From positions 1-64,000 of the forward strand of contig CAAFUF010000004.1 in the NCBI GenBank assembly GCA_900766135.1: 64,000 nt of DNA. The letters are read 5' to 3'. Positions 43,283 to 51,900 of this stretch are shown piece after piece. The position numbers and the translations under genes were made by a program. Origin of the DNA: Paenibacillaceae bacterium (GTDB lineage Bacteria; Bacillota; Bacilli; Paenibacillales; Paenibacillaceae). The number at the start of each line of letters is the position of its first letter. The stretch's first letter is position 1. The notes under the pieces are model-generated. The model was not told the origin of the DNA. It saw only the letters and a list, made by a program, of their open reading frames with translations, and did no database searches.

Positions 43283-44509
43283 TTATTTCATGCCGACGGA
43301 CGATGGACCCAGCGGCTCCCGCCCGGCCCGCTGCGGTTCTCGGGGAACCACCAGCAGGCAGCCTAACGCCAGCAACATCCCGGCCGAGGCGCTGATGAAC
43401 AGCGCCGGGTAGCCAAACACATCGATGAGCCAGCCGAGCAGCGGCGGCGACGTAATCGCAGCCAGGGAGGACACGAAGTAGTAGATCCCCGTGCGCGTTC
43501 CGATGCTCTCCTCCCGACCCGTGGCGACAACCCACGGGTATGAGTTGATGTTGATGCACGCCCAGAAAATACCGCCAACGATCAGCAGCACCCGCAGCCA
43601 CAGGATGGAATCGACGAAAATCATCACGCCGAAAACGACAAATAATCCGGCCACCCCGGTCGAGATGATCGCCTTTTTCCCATACCGGGCTCCCAGCCAG
43701 CCGCTCGGCAAAGCAAACAGCAGGAACGCGAGCGAGAAGAACGTCAACGAAAACGAAGCTTCGGCGTCGCTCATGCCGACCTGCTTCGTGCCGTACAACG
43801 TGAACAGCGCTTCAACGCCTTGATAGGCTACGAACCAGAAGAAGATCGCCGCCAAAATCAACACGGTCGTCTTGTCCAGCTGGTCCTTGATCCGGATCTG
43901 CGGTTTCGGATTTCCGCTCGTCGTAGCGGCCTCCATCCCGCCCAGCTCTAGAGCGGCCGGTTCGCGGATGACGGCCTTCAGTACCAGCAAGCAGATCAAC
44001 ATGACGACCCCCGCGAACAGAAACGGCATAAATGAGCCGATTCCATAAAGCTGGGAGCCGATGCCGAAGGCCAGCACCGAGCCGATGCCGCCCATGAAGT
44101 TGATTACGCCGTTGGCTTTGGTCCGCTGCGGCTCCGGCGTGATGTCGGGCATGAGCGCGACCGTTGGCGCCCGGAACAAGCTCATCGATAAATTCATTAA
44201 TACCATAAACAATACCAGCGTGATGAACCCGGTATGCCACGGAATCAACGTCGCAAACACGGCGCCTAACGGCATGCCGATCAGCAAATAAGGCATCCGC
44301 CGGCCGTACCGGGTATTCGTCTTGTCGCTGCGGTGTCCGATCCATGGCTGCAAAATAATGGCGAAGTAATTATCGATCGTCATCATAAACCCGATCATGG
44401 CGGCGCTCTTCAAATAGTCGTCCAAAAAAAGCGGAACGAACGCATTGTACAGCGCCCAGGTCAAGCTAATGCTGAAAAATCCAAGCCCCAGCAGCCATGT
44501 TTTTTTCAT
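43283..44509 (-). CDS. Major facilitator transporter, sugar-type (SLC45/GPH-like)
   Basis: 408 residues with 12 predicted membrane helices. QPWIGHRSDKTNTRYGRRMPY between helices 2 and 3 is typical of SLC45/GPH-like sugar:cation symporters, and PDITPEPQRTKANGV follows helix 4. It starts four bases after the glycerophosphodiesterase stop codon, so the two are co-transcribed. It could handle a glycerophosphodiester, a product of its cleavage, or a sugar; the sequence does not decide. Confidence 0.85.
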   Translation of the reverse strand: MKKTWLLGLGFFSISLTWALYNAFVPLFLDDYLKSAAMIGFMMTIDNYFAIILQPWIGHRSDKTNTRYGRRMPYLLIGMPLGAVFATLIPWHTGFITLVLFMVLMNLSMSLFRAPTVALMPDITPEPQRTKANGVINFMGGIGSVLAFGIGSQLYGIGSFMPFLFAGVVMLICLLVLKAVIREPAALELGGMEAATTSGNPKPQIRIKDQLDKTTVLILAAIFFWFVAYQGVEALFTLYGTKQVGMSDAEASFSLTFFSLAFLLFALPSGWLGARYGKKAIISTGVAGLFVVFGVMIFVDSILWLRVLLIVGGIFWACININSYPWVVATGREESIGTRTGIYYFVSSLAAITSPPLLGWLIDVFGYPALFISASAGMLLALGCLLVVPREPQRAGREPLGPSSVGMK

Positions 44510-44513
44510 CCGT

Positions 44514-45260
44514 TCACACTCCTTGCTTCGCCAGCAGCTCCGCCAGGCGGTCCGGGAAATCGGTGATGATGCCGGCCACGCCCACAGCGATCAGCGCCTG
44601 CATCACCTTCGGATCGTTGACGGTAAACGGATGGTAAACCACCCCGTTGGCTTTGGCGCTAGCTACGAGCTCCGGCGTCAGCGCATATTGGAAAGCGTGG
44701 AGCGCCTCCGCGCCAACCCGCTTCGCGTATTCCCATGGCTCGTACAAGCCTTCCATGTACAGGATGCCGGTGCGGATGTCCGGGGCCAATCTTTTGCATT
44801 CGACCAGGGAGTAGTGATTAAAGCTGGAGATAATGGTCCGTTCACTCAAGCCATAACGGCGCACCGCATCCAACACCTTCTGTTCGATGCCGGGATACAA
44901 CACGACGCCGGTCTTCAGCTCGAGGTTAACGATGATGTCCGTGCCGCGCACCAGGTCCAGCAACTCTTCCAGCGTCGGAATCCGTTCGCCCGCGTAGTCC
45001 TCGTGGAACCAGGAACCCGCCTCCCGCTGCTTGATTTCGGCGAGCGTCAAATCCTTCACCCACTCCGGCGACCCCGCCGTCCGCTGCAGTGTCTCGTCGT
45101 GAATCAGGACCAGTTGCCCGTCGCGCGTCATCTGCACGTCCGTTTCGATGCCGGTCGCCCCCAACTCCAGGGCTTTGACGAAAGCCAGCATCGTGTTCTC
45201 CGGGTAACGCCCTGCCGCCCCGCGATGCGCAAAATTGATGATATCGCTCAAAAGGTTCAT
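44514..45260 (-). CDS. Glycerophosphodiester phosphodiesterase (GDPD/UgpQ)
   Basis: 248 residues, cytoplasmic. Catalytic residues H12-R13 (AHRGAAGRYPENT), E39 and D41 (GIETDVQ), H54 (VLIHDETLQRT) and E119 in NLELKTG are intact. It hydrolyses glycerophosphodiesters to glycerol-3-phosphate and an alcohol. AGGAGG touches the ATG at 45260, so translation might begin at the TTG at 45251; catalytic residues are retained either way. Confidence 0.93.
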   Translation of the reverse strand: MNLLSDIINFAHRGAAGRYPENTMLAFVKALELGATGIETDVQMTRDGQLVLIHDETLQRTAGSPEWVKDLTLAEIKQREAGSWFHEDYAGERIPTLEELLDLVRGTDIIVNLELKTGVVLYPGIEQKVLDAVRRYGLSERTIISSFNHYSLVECKRLAPDIRTGILYMEGLYEPWEYAKRVGAEALHAFQYALTPELVASAKANGVVYHPFTVNDPKVMQALIAVGVAGIITDFPDRLAELLAKQGV

Positions 45261-45343
45261 CCTCCTAGGGATTTATTTAAAATTAATATTATCCATCCCC
45301 TTACTATAATCCTGCATTGTTAGGTCTATATAAAAAAAGCTCC

Positions 45344-45377
45344 GCGATTTATGGCCTGCTCCCAGCGATTTATGGCC
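45344..45377. repeat. Short direct repeat GCGATTTATGGCC
   Basis: The 13-base unit occurs at 45344-45356 and 45365-45377 in the gap between the diesterase and transposase-like genes. Confidence 0.7.
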
Positions 45378-45498
45378 CTTCAGGTCCCTTTGCACGATTA
45401 TCCCTTTCGTTCAGATTACAGAGGATCGACATGAGGATACCGGGGAGTTGATCGGCCAAATTTATTTTAAGATAATACAGTTGGCTGGTATTTTTCAC

Positions 45499-45527
45499 TT
45501 GTCAAGGGAACATATGTTTGATATAAT
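45499..45527 (+). promoter_or_regulatory. Promoter of the IS1595-like gene
   Basis: TTGTCA (45499-45504), 17-base spacer, TATAAT (45522-45527): near consensus. Confidence 0.75.
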
Positions 45528-45576
45528 GAGAAAAAAGCGAACGTATATTCCCATTCTTTGTTTTGGAGTGATGAAC

Positions 45577-46470
45577 ATGGAATTAAGCACGAACATGGAT
45601 CTCCCTCCTCTTAGCAGCCGTTTTCACAGTGAGGCGGACTGCATAGAGACGTTAATCGCGAAGAAGTGGCCGAACGGCTTCATCTGTCCGCGCTGTGCTT
45701 ATACTGAGTGTACCCGCCTGTCCTCCCGTCGCCTTCCTTTGTTCGAATGCGGAAGATGCTCCTATCAAGCATCGCCTTTGGTGGGCACCATTTTTGAAAG
45801 AACCCATCTGCCCCTGTTGAAATGGTTCCAAGCCCTGGAGTTGTTCCTGCTTCCCGACGGCATCTCGGCGTTGCGGCTGAGTCAGGTGATCCGGGTCACC
45901 TACAAGACCGCTTGGTTGATGCTGCACAAGATACGCCATAGCCTTGGAGAATTCGATGCCAAGGAGCTTTTGAGCGGAGACGTGAGGGTAAACCGCGATC
46001 AGTACGGGGTGGATCCTTTACGGCCCCATCCTTATACCACAGCGGTCATAGCCGGATGCACGATAACGGAGTCAGGCAAGCCGGAGCAGATAAAGATTCA
46101 TGTGATTTCGCAAAAGAGAGGAGACGGAATACGGGCAAACCGGCTCGAACTCGACACGTTTATAAAAAGGCATGTAGATGTCCATGGCTCCACAATGCAG
46201 CCATTCCCTATGACTTTTCGGCTGTATTTGCCCTTGCGGAGAGAAGTGAGAGCGGCGTGGAAATCTCTAAAGAGTACGTATGTTGCCTTGGGCCTGAAGC
46301 ATTTGCAAGCGTATTTGAATGAGTACACCGTACGCCGCCACCTGCGCATGTCCGGTTCCGAAGAGACGATGCGCGAGGAATTGCTACATAGGTGTGTGGC
46401 CATTCCAGCGATCCCTTACCACCAGTTGATCGCACGCCAGCAGAACGCGTCCCTTGCAACTGCGGCATAA
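45577..46470 (+). CDS. Domesticated-looking IS1595/ISXO2-type protein
   Basis: 297 residues. An N-terminal zinc ribbon is intact (C37, C40, C58, C61) and is followed by TIFERTHLPLLKWFQALEL, a hallmark of IS1595 transposases. The DDE catalytic part is eroded: the VEVDETY-like motif reads VRVNRDQY, and the third acidic residue position reads REVRAAWKSL without the usual IESFW glutamate. No terminal inverted repeats or target duplication are seen, and it has a near-consensus promoter and GGAG before ATG 45577. It is therefore probably a non-transposing DNA-binding protein rather than an active insertion sequence. Confidence 0.75.
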   Translation: MELSTNMDLPPLSSRFHSEADCIETLIAKKWPNGFICPRCAYTECTRLSSRRLPLFECGRCSYQASPLVGTIFERTHLPLLKWFQALELFLLPDGISALRLSQVIRVTYKTAWLMLHKIRHSLGEFDAKELLSGDVRVNRDQYGVDPLRPHPYTTAVIAGCTITESGKPEQIKIHVISQKRGDGIRANRLELDTFIKRHVDVHGSTMQPFPMTFRLYLPLRREVRAAWKSLKSTYVALGLKHLQAYLNEYTVRRHLRMSGSEETMREELLHRCVAIPAIPYHQLIARQQNASLATAA

Positions 46471-46611
46471 TCGAAAGCGCTGTCTTTCCCCCTTCTTTTT
46501 CACTATTGTTTTGTTTTCTTGACTCACCCGAGATTTCTGCTTCCTCACTACCTGATGTAACGGGATAATCGTCAAAAGAGGCTGATAACCTGTGTTGTCC
46601 TCCGCCTCAAA

Positions 46612-46648
46612 ATCAAAAAAACGTGCCGCTGCGAATGCAGCCGCACGT
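46612..46648 (-). terminator. Terminator after the flavin reductase gene
   Basis: Minus-strand stem ACGTGCGGCTGC/GCAGCGGCACGT with TTTTTTGATTTTG following. Confidence 0.85.
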
Positions 46649-46698
46649 CGGTTCAAGTAAGTTCACGAGCGAAATTCCATTGCCCGACTTCGGTCCCG

Positions 46699-47265
46699 TC
46701 AGGAGCGATTTACCGCCAACGGCTCGGCCTTCCGCAGTTCGGCGTTCAGCGTCGCCGCGTCGCGAACCGCGCGGGCATCCTTCAGCACCTCGCCCGGCTT
46801 GCTGCCCTTTCCGATCACATACCCGGCAAACGACAAGCCCACGAAATCAAACGTATATTGCAGTTGCTGAATGAGCGGCAGCGCTTTGATTCGCGGATTG
46901 TCTCCGCCGACCACGACGGCATACGCCGTTTTGGACGCCATCTGGTCCTTGAAATTGAAACGGACATCGCGAAGGCTTTGCGACCAGCGATCGATGAAGT
47001 TTTTCATCAAACCGGATGCTCCGTACCAATACACCGGCGTGGCGAAGATCAGAACATCATGCTCCAGTACCAGTTGGATCAGCTCATCGTAATCGTCGTC
47101 CACCGGATCAAAACCGCCCTCCTCATGCCGTTGATCGTGGATCGGCTTGATCTCCTTCTCCCGCAGAACGATATTCGTATAGGGTATCCCCTCTAATACC
47201 AGCCGCGTCAGATCCTCCGTGTTCCCTCCGTTTCTTGCACTTCCCTGAATAACTGCGATGCGCAT
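46699..47265 (-). CDS. NADPH-dependent FMN reductase (flavodoxin-like)
   Basis: 188 residues with a flavodoxin-like fold: phosphate loop GSARNGGNTEDL, then ATPVYWYGASGLMKNFIDRWS. It reduces FMN or a small electron acceptor using NAD(P)H. ATG 47265 is set by AAGGGAG at eight bases. Single gene. Confidence 0.88.
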   Translation of the reverse strand: MRIAVIQGSARNGGNTEDLTRLVLEGIPYTNIVLREKEIKPIHDQRHEEGGFDPVDDDYDELIQLVLEHDVLIFATPVYWYGASGLMKNFIDRWSQSLRDVRFNFKDQMASKTAYAVVVGGDNPRIKALPLIQQLQYTFDFVGLSFAGYVIGKGSKPGEVLKDARAVRDAATLNAELRKAEPLAVNRS

Positions 47266-47399
47266 TCCCTGCACTCCCTTCCGAATTCTCAAGCGAAACT
47301 TCCCGAAATTACGCCTACTTATGTTATACGACGGGCACCCCATTTTATGCCAATCAAAAAAGTTTATGGCGGTTTTTCGCGAAACGTGCAGGGGGTTAT

Positions 47400-49112
47400 C
47401 TAGTGATGAGTGGGCAGGACGACGCCCGGTTCCGCCGATCGGCCGGATGAAGTGCCTGCTGTTCCCGACCGGGGGCCAGGGCCGGAAACGGGAATATCCT
47501 GCCCCATGAGCCGGGTTTCGTTCCCGCCGAGGTTTACCGGATAGGCTCTTCCCCCGAATTCCAACAGTCCGTCCACCGTTCGGACGCTTAAGCCAACCAA
47601 CGCCTTTGGTTCCCCTAGGCGATCGGTGACGAGGCGCGTCCCATAGGGGAACCGGCAGTGCAGCTCCCCGTTCCGGTAAATGGTACCGCCTTCACGCGAA
47701 TTGACTAACTCGAACACCGTGCCGTCCACCGTCCGGGCATAGGCGGTTTCCTCCGCCGGTACTTCGCCGTGGTCCATCGGATAGGGCAACAGTCCGGTAA
47801 ACCACAGCTCTTCCTCCGGCGTCGGCAGGATGCCGCACAAGCGCTCCACATAGTCGAGCAGGCATAGAATCGCCGGGGAGTAGGTTTCGGTGTAGCCTTC
47901 TTCCCCCGTCCACGGGCTGAGACATTGCGCGAACCGCTCCATGCGGACCATCGCCGACAGTATCGGCTGCAGCACCCAGGTCAGCTCCACATACCGGCCG
48001 TGGTGCTCGAACGCGTGCGGAGCACGGATCAGGCTAAGGAAATTCGTCGTTCCCGCCCAAGTGTTATAAGCCGACGACGGGTCAAACCGCGGATCATCCA
48101 GCGCAATCGAAGTGAACGGATATTTGGCGAAAAACTTCCGCGAATTCAGCAAATATCGGCGCAGCGACGCAGCAAAAAATTCTCCGTCCCCTACTTCGCA
48201 AGCCAATACGCGCAGCAGCACATCGGACTGGATGCGCACGAACTGCCCGCTCGCATCCACGTCGTAGAAGAAGCCGTCTTCCGCATCGAAGCAATGCTTC
48301 ATCAAGCTGGACAAGCTCTGCTCCGCTTTGGCCGTCCAATTCGAATCGTCCGCGGCCCTCAGCTCCCCGGCGATGTCCGCCAGATAACGGCGCTGGCAAT
48401 AGACGTTCGCCGTTAGGTCAGGCGCCAAAAACGGCAGCACCGGCGAATCCGGATCGTACCGGCGCGGGTCGCCCAGATGCGGCGTATCCGGTACATGCCA
48501 GAAGCGCGGAGATAAATCATGCCCCGTATCGAACGCGCAAAACGCCTCGACGCAACCCGTCCCCCGCGTATCGCGGAACGCCGCCAACCAGGCGTCATGC
48601 CGCCCCATAGCGTGGTACATCTTGTCCAGAAACGCCCGGTCTGCCCGGCCGTTTAGCCGGTAGTGGTTCCATACCGACCGGGCCAACGGCGTCACCATCT
48701 GAATTTGCCGGTAGGCCGGACCCGCTCCGGTCACTTTGTACGGCATGAGGCCATCGGGCCGTTGGTAGTCGGCGAACAAGGCAAAGGTCGCTTGCGCCAC
48801 CGACGGCACGAAGCGGCTGAGCAGCTCGGCATTGATCGTGCCGGTGCTTTCCAGCCAGGTGCCGAGATACACGCCGCCTTCATGCAGCACCGGCTCTCCG
48901 CTCACTGACGGCACGATGCAGTCGAGCAGCTTTCGCACGCCGGCGTAGTAAACCCGCTCCAGCGGACTCCCTTCGTTAGCCGCGAATTTAACGCCTGATG
49001 CGGCAAACTCCTCCAGCACGGCTCGATCCGTACCCTTGCGCAGACCTTCCCCGCTTACGGCCGACAGCACCTCCAGCTTGCGCAACCGCTCCAGTATGCC
49101 CGTCTCTCCCAC
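47400..49112 (-). CDS. MGH1-like (alpha/alpha)6 glycoside hydrolase
   Basis: 570 residues, no signal peptide. The helical-barrel layout and motifs FDTGHDLSPRFWHVPDTP, WAGTTNFLSLIRA (with the usual WRGP-like turn replaced) and CLSPWTGEEGYTETYSPAILC fit the GH63/MGH1-like clan; substrate is unknown. The start is a GTG at 49112 coupled to the GH43 stop codon (TGA at 49116-49114), with GAGGTG upstream. Residues near the end (about 545-570) are Gly/Ser-rich and not part of the domain. Last gene of the second carbohydrate locus. Confidence 0.78.
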   Translation of the reverse strand: MGETGILERLRKLEVLSAVSGEGLRKGTDRAVLEEFAASGVKFAANEGSPLERVYYAGVRKLLDCIVPSVSGEPVLHEGGVYLGTWLESTGTINAELLSRFVPSVAQATFALFADYQRPDGLMPYKVTGAGPAYRQIQMVTPLARSVWNHYRLNGRADRAFLDKMYHAMGRHDAWLAAFRDTRGTGCVEAFCAFDTGHDLSPRFWHVPDTPHLGDPRRYDPDSPVLPFLAPDLTANVYCQRRYLADIAGELRAADDSNWTAKAEQSLSSLMKHCFDAEDGFFYDVDASGQFVRIQSDVLLRVLACEVGDGEFFAASLRRYLLNSRKFFAKYPFTSIALDDPRFDPSSAYNTWAGTTNFLSLIRAPHAFEHHGRYVELTWVLQPILSAMVRMERFAQCLSPWTGEEGYTETYSPAILCLLDYVERLCGILPTPEEELWFTGLLPYPMDHGEVPAEETAYARTVDGTVFELVNSREGGTIYRNGELHCRFPYGTRLVTDRLGEPKALVGLSVRTVDGLLEFGGRAYPVNLGGNETRLMGQDIPVSGPGPRSGTAGTSSGRSAEPGVVLPTHH

Positions 49113-49113
49113 C

Positions 49114-50004
49114 TCACATCACCTCTTCTTTCGGATGCGCGCTTAATCGCCCGTCCCGCTCCGTCACCGGGATGAAGACCGGACGTTCATTCGGGCTGTC
49201 GTTTGGCGTATGGATCGCCAACCGCCGCTCGCCAGAGAACGTGCGGAACAGCATCCCGTGCCCGCCGTCCCGTTTATACAGCGGTTCGGCGTCCTGCACC
49301 CAGGGACCGGCGATGTCTTCGCCCGCTTGGCGGGCACAGCCGATCGTATAGCCGCCGTCGCTGAAGCTGGACCAGAGCAGCAGCAGCTCGTCGTTATCGG
49401 CGCGGTACAGGTACGGGCCGTCCGTGACGTAATTGGCCCCGCCGCGAATCCCTTCGGCCCACGGCGCCTCCGAAGCCCGGAACAGCAGTACGGGCTCGGA
49501 CACCGCCTGATCCAGCTCATGGCTTAATCGTACGGCGCAAATCTCCCCGTCCTGCACCTGGACCCATTCATGGCAAAACACCATCCATGGATCGCCGTGC
49601 CGGTCGACGTAAAACGTCCCGTCCAGGCACTCCCAGTCGCGCGGCGTCAGCGGCCCGTCGCCAAGCGGACGGAACGGGCCAAGCGGGCTATCCGCGACCA
49701 ACGTTTGCGTGCCCCGGCACCGGCCGTCCGCCTTGAAAGTGGCGAACATGTAATAACGGCCTTGCCACTCGTGCACCTCCGGCGCCCAGTAGTTGAAGTC
49801 CGACCAGAAATCCGGGTCCGGCCGGAACGCCGGGTGCGGACCTTTCCATGCCGTCAGGTCCGTACTCACGTAGACGTCGAACCCGCGCGGCTTCCCTTTC
49901 CAGCACGTCTCTCCAATCGTTCCGTACAGATAATATTTCCCTTCCGCCGGCACCGGCAGGACGAATGGATCCCGAAGATGGATGTCCGATAATGCTAAAG
50001 TCAT
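49114..50004 (-). CDS. GH43-family glycosidase (arabinofuranosidase/xylosidase type)
   Basis: 296-residue five-bladed beta-propeller enzyme without a signal peptide. The catalytic base is D12 (HLRDPFVLP); NYWAPEVHEW and LDGTFYVDRHGDPW hold the other typical GH43 positions, with the general acid probably E in APWAEGIRGG. GGAGGG precedes the ATG. It follows the permease genes and would trim imported arabinose- or xylose-containing oligosaccharides. Confidence 0.9.
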   Translation of the reverse strand: MTLALSDIHLRDPFVLPVPAEGKYYLYGTIGETCWKGKPRGFDVYVSTDLTAWKGPHPAFRPDPDFWSDFNYWAPEVHEWQGRYYMFATFKADGRCRGTQTLVADSPLGPFRPLGDGPLTPRDWECLDGTFYVDRHGDPWMVFCHEWVQVQDGEICAVRLSHELDQAVSEPVLLFRASEAPWAEGIRGGANYVTDGPYLYRADNDELLLLWSSFSDGGYTIGCARQAGEDIAGPWVQDAEPLYKRDGGHGMLFRTFSGERRLAIHTPNDSPNERPVFIPVTERDGRLSAHPKEEVM

Positions 50005-50022
50005 TTGATTTCCCTCCTATCC

Positions 50023-50862
50023 TTACTTCAGCCCCGTCGTGGAGATCCCCTCGACGATATAACGCTGGAAGATCAGGAAGATCACGATAACCGGCGCGAC
50101 CGCCACCGTCGACATCGCCATCAGCGAGCCCCAGTTCGACGTGCTGGTGGAGTCGATCAGCGAACGAAGGCCGATCATCACCGTAAACAGCTTTGGACTG
50201 TTCAGGTAAATCATCTGTCCGAAGAAGTCGTCCCACGTCCAATAGAACGTGAAGATCGACGTCGTAATGACCGCCGGCACGCAGAGCGGCATGATGATGC
50301 GCAGATAAATTTGCAAAGGTCCGCAGCCGTCGATCCGGGCGCTTTCGTCCAGCTCCATCGGCAAGCCGCGAATAAACTGCACCATCAGCAGCACGAAAAA
50401 CGCATCCAGCGCAAAAAACTTCGGCACGACCAGCGGTAGAAACGTATTCACCCAACCAAACGAATGGAACAGAATGTATTGCGGAATGAGCGTCACTTGA
50501 AACGGCAGCATCAGCGTCATCAACATCATGCTGAACCAGAATTTCTGACCGGCGAAATTCAAGCGCGCAAAGGCAAAGGCCGCCAGTGAGCAGGAGATCA
50601 CATTGCCGATCACCGCAAGCGCCGCGATGATAAAGGAATTGATCAGGAAATGCCCGAACGAATAGCCTTGAATCCCCCGCCATCCGTTCACGTAATTGGA
50701 CAGCGTGAAAGAGTCCGGCCACAGCCCCAGGTCCGAGAAGATTTCCGCGTTTGGCTTGAACGAGCTGCTAATCATCCATAACACCGGGTAAATCATGATC
50801 ATGCCGATCACGATCACCACCACATGTCTCCACAGTTTGCTTAAGCTTAGCCTCAACACCAT
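50023..50862 (-). CDS. Carbohydrate ABC transporter permease (MalG type)
   Basis: 279 residues, six helices, EAA loop MELDESARIDGCGPLQIYL. ATG 50862 follows AAAGGGG at nine bases, five bases after the first permease gene. CUT1 sugar-importer subunit; ATPase is supplied from elsewhere. Confidence 0.92.
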   Translation of the reverse strand: MVLRLSLSKLWRHVVVIVIGMIMIYPVLWMISSSFKPNAEIFSDLGLWPDSFTLSNYVNGWRGIQGYSFGHFLINSFIIAALAVIGNVISCSLAAFAFARLNFAGQKFWFSMMLMTLMLPFQVTLIPQYILFHSFGWVNTFLPLVVPKFFALDAFFVLLMVQFIRGLPMELDESARIDGCGPLQIYLRIIMPLCVPAVITTSIFTFYWTWDDFFGQMIYLNSPKLFTVMIGLRSLIDSTSTSNWGSLMAMSTVAVAPVIVIFLIFQRYIVEGISTTGLK

Positions 50863-50867
50863 CTTCC

Positions 50868-51818
50868 TCAGCCCCTTTCGTCCTTGCCGTCGCCGTAATA
50901 AACCCAATACTTGGATGAAGCGAATACGATGGCCGTAAAGATGCCGATGATGACCAGCATCACCCAAGCCATAGCCGAAGCGTAACCCATGTTAAAGTAG
51001 GAGAACCCCTTCAAATACAAGTACAGCGAATAGAACATCGTCGAGTCGATCGGCCCGCCGTGGCCATCCCCGATAATGTACCCGGAGGTAAACACCTGGA
51101 ACGATCCGATCATGTTCATCACCAGGTTGAACAGGATCACCGGCGACAGCAGCGGCAGCGTGATCCGCATGAACTGACGCGTCCGACTGACGCCGTCGAC
51201 CGCCGCGGCCTCGTAAATTTCGCCCGGGATCTGTTTCAAGCCGGCAAGGAAGATCACCATGGACGAGCCGAACTGCCAAACCGACAGCGCGACGATGGAA
51301 TAGATGATATAGCTCGGATTCGCCACCCAATCGGGCGCTTGAATATGAAAAATTTCGAGGAACCGGTTAAATAACCCGTCGCCCGAGAAGATTTTTTTCC
51401 ACACGACGGCAATGGCCACGCTTCCCCCCAATAAGGAAGGGATATAATAGACGGTCCGGTACAAACCAAGCAGACATAAACCTTTATTCAAAATGATCGC
51501 GACCGCCAACGCGAACACCAGCCGCAAAGGGACCGAGAGAAACACGTACTGAAACGTCAATTTCAACGAATGCGTAAACGTGGCATCGCCCGTAAACATT
51601 TCCGTAAAGTTATGAAGCCCGATCCAATCTGGCGATTTCAACATGTTATAGTTCGTAAAGGACAAATACAGCGAAGCCAGAATCGGCCCGATCGCCATGC
51701 AAAAAAAACCGATCAACCAGGGCAGCAAAAACAAATAACCCGTCAAGTTCCGTTTCAAAGATCGACGCCGCTTCCGCTTCACGATCGTTTGGGTCGCCAC
51801 GCCTGTCACTGAATTCAT
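50868..51818 (-). CDS. Carbohydrate ABC transporter permease (LacF/MalF type)
   Basis: 316 residues, six helices, EAA loop GEIYEAAAVDGVSRTRQFM. A basic N-terminus (KRKRRRSLKRN) precedes the first helix. ATG 51818 follows GGAGGT at eight bases; the frame upstream of it has no site. Confidence 0.92.
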   Translation of the reverse strand: MNSVTGVATQTIVKRKRRRSLKRNLTGYLFLLPWLIGFFCMAIGPILASLYLSFTNYNMLKSPDWIGLHNFTEMFTGDATFTHSLKLTFQYVFLSVPLRLVFALAVAIILNKGLCLLGLYRTVYYIPSLLGGSVAIAVVWKKIFSGDGLFNRFLEIFHIQAPDWVANPSYIIYSIVALSVWQFGSSMVIFLAGLKQIPGEIYEAAAVDGVSRTRQFMRITLPLLSPVILFNLVMNMIGSFQVFTSGYIIGDGHGGPIDSTMFYSLYLYLKGFSYFNMGYASAMAWVMLVIIGIFTAIVFASSKYWVYYGDGKDERG

Positions 51819-51900
51819 AAGTAGGCACCTCCGAATCAATCATTCCTCAGGTTCAGAAAAAGGGGAGCCGAACGGATCCCCTCTTCTCGTGACAGACCTG

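Noticed and set aside
45300..46650. Active insertion sequence of the IS1595 family
   Set aside because: No terminal inverted repeats or target duplication and the catalytic residues are lost.
46384..46656. 90-codon minus-strand frame past the transposase-like gene
   Set aside because: It overlaps the terminator at 46612-46648 and lacks a start signal.
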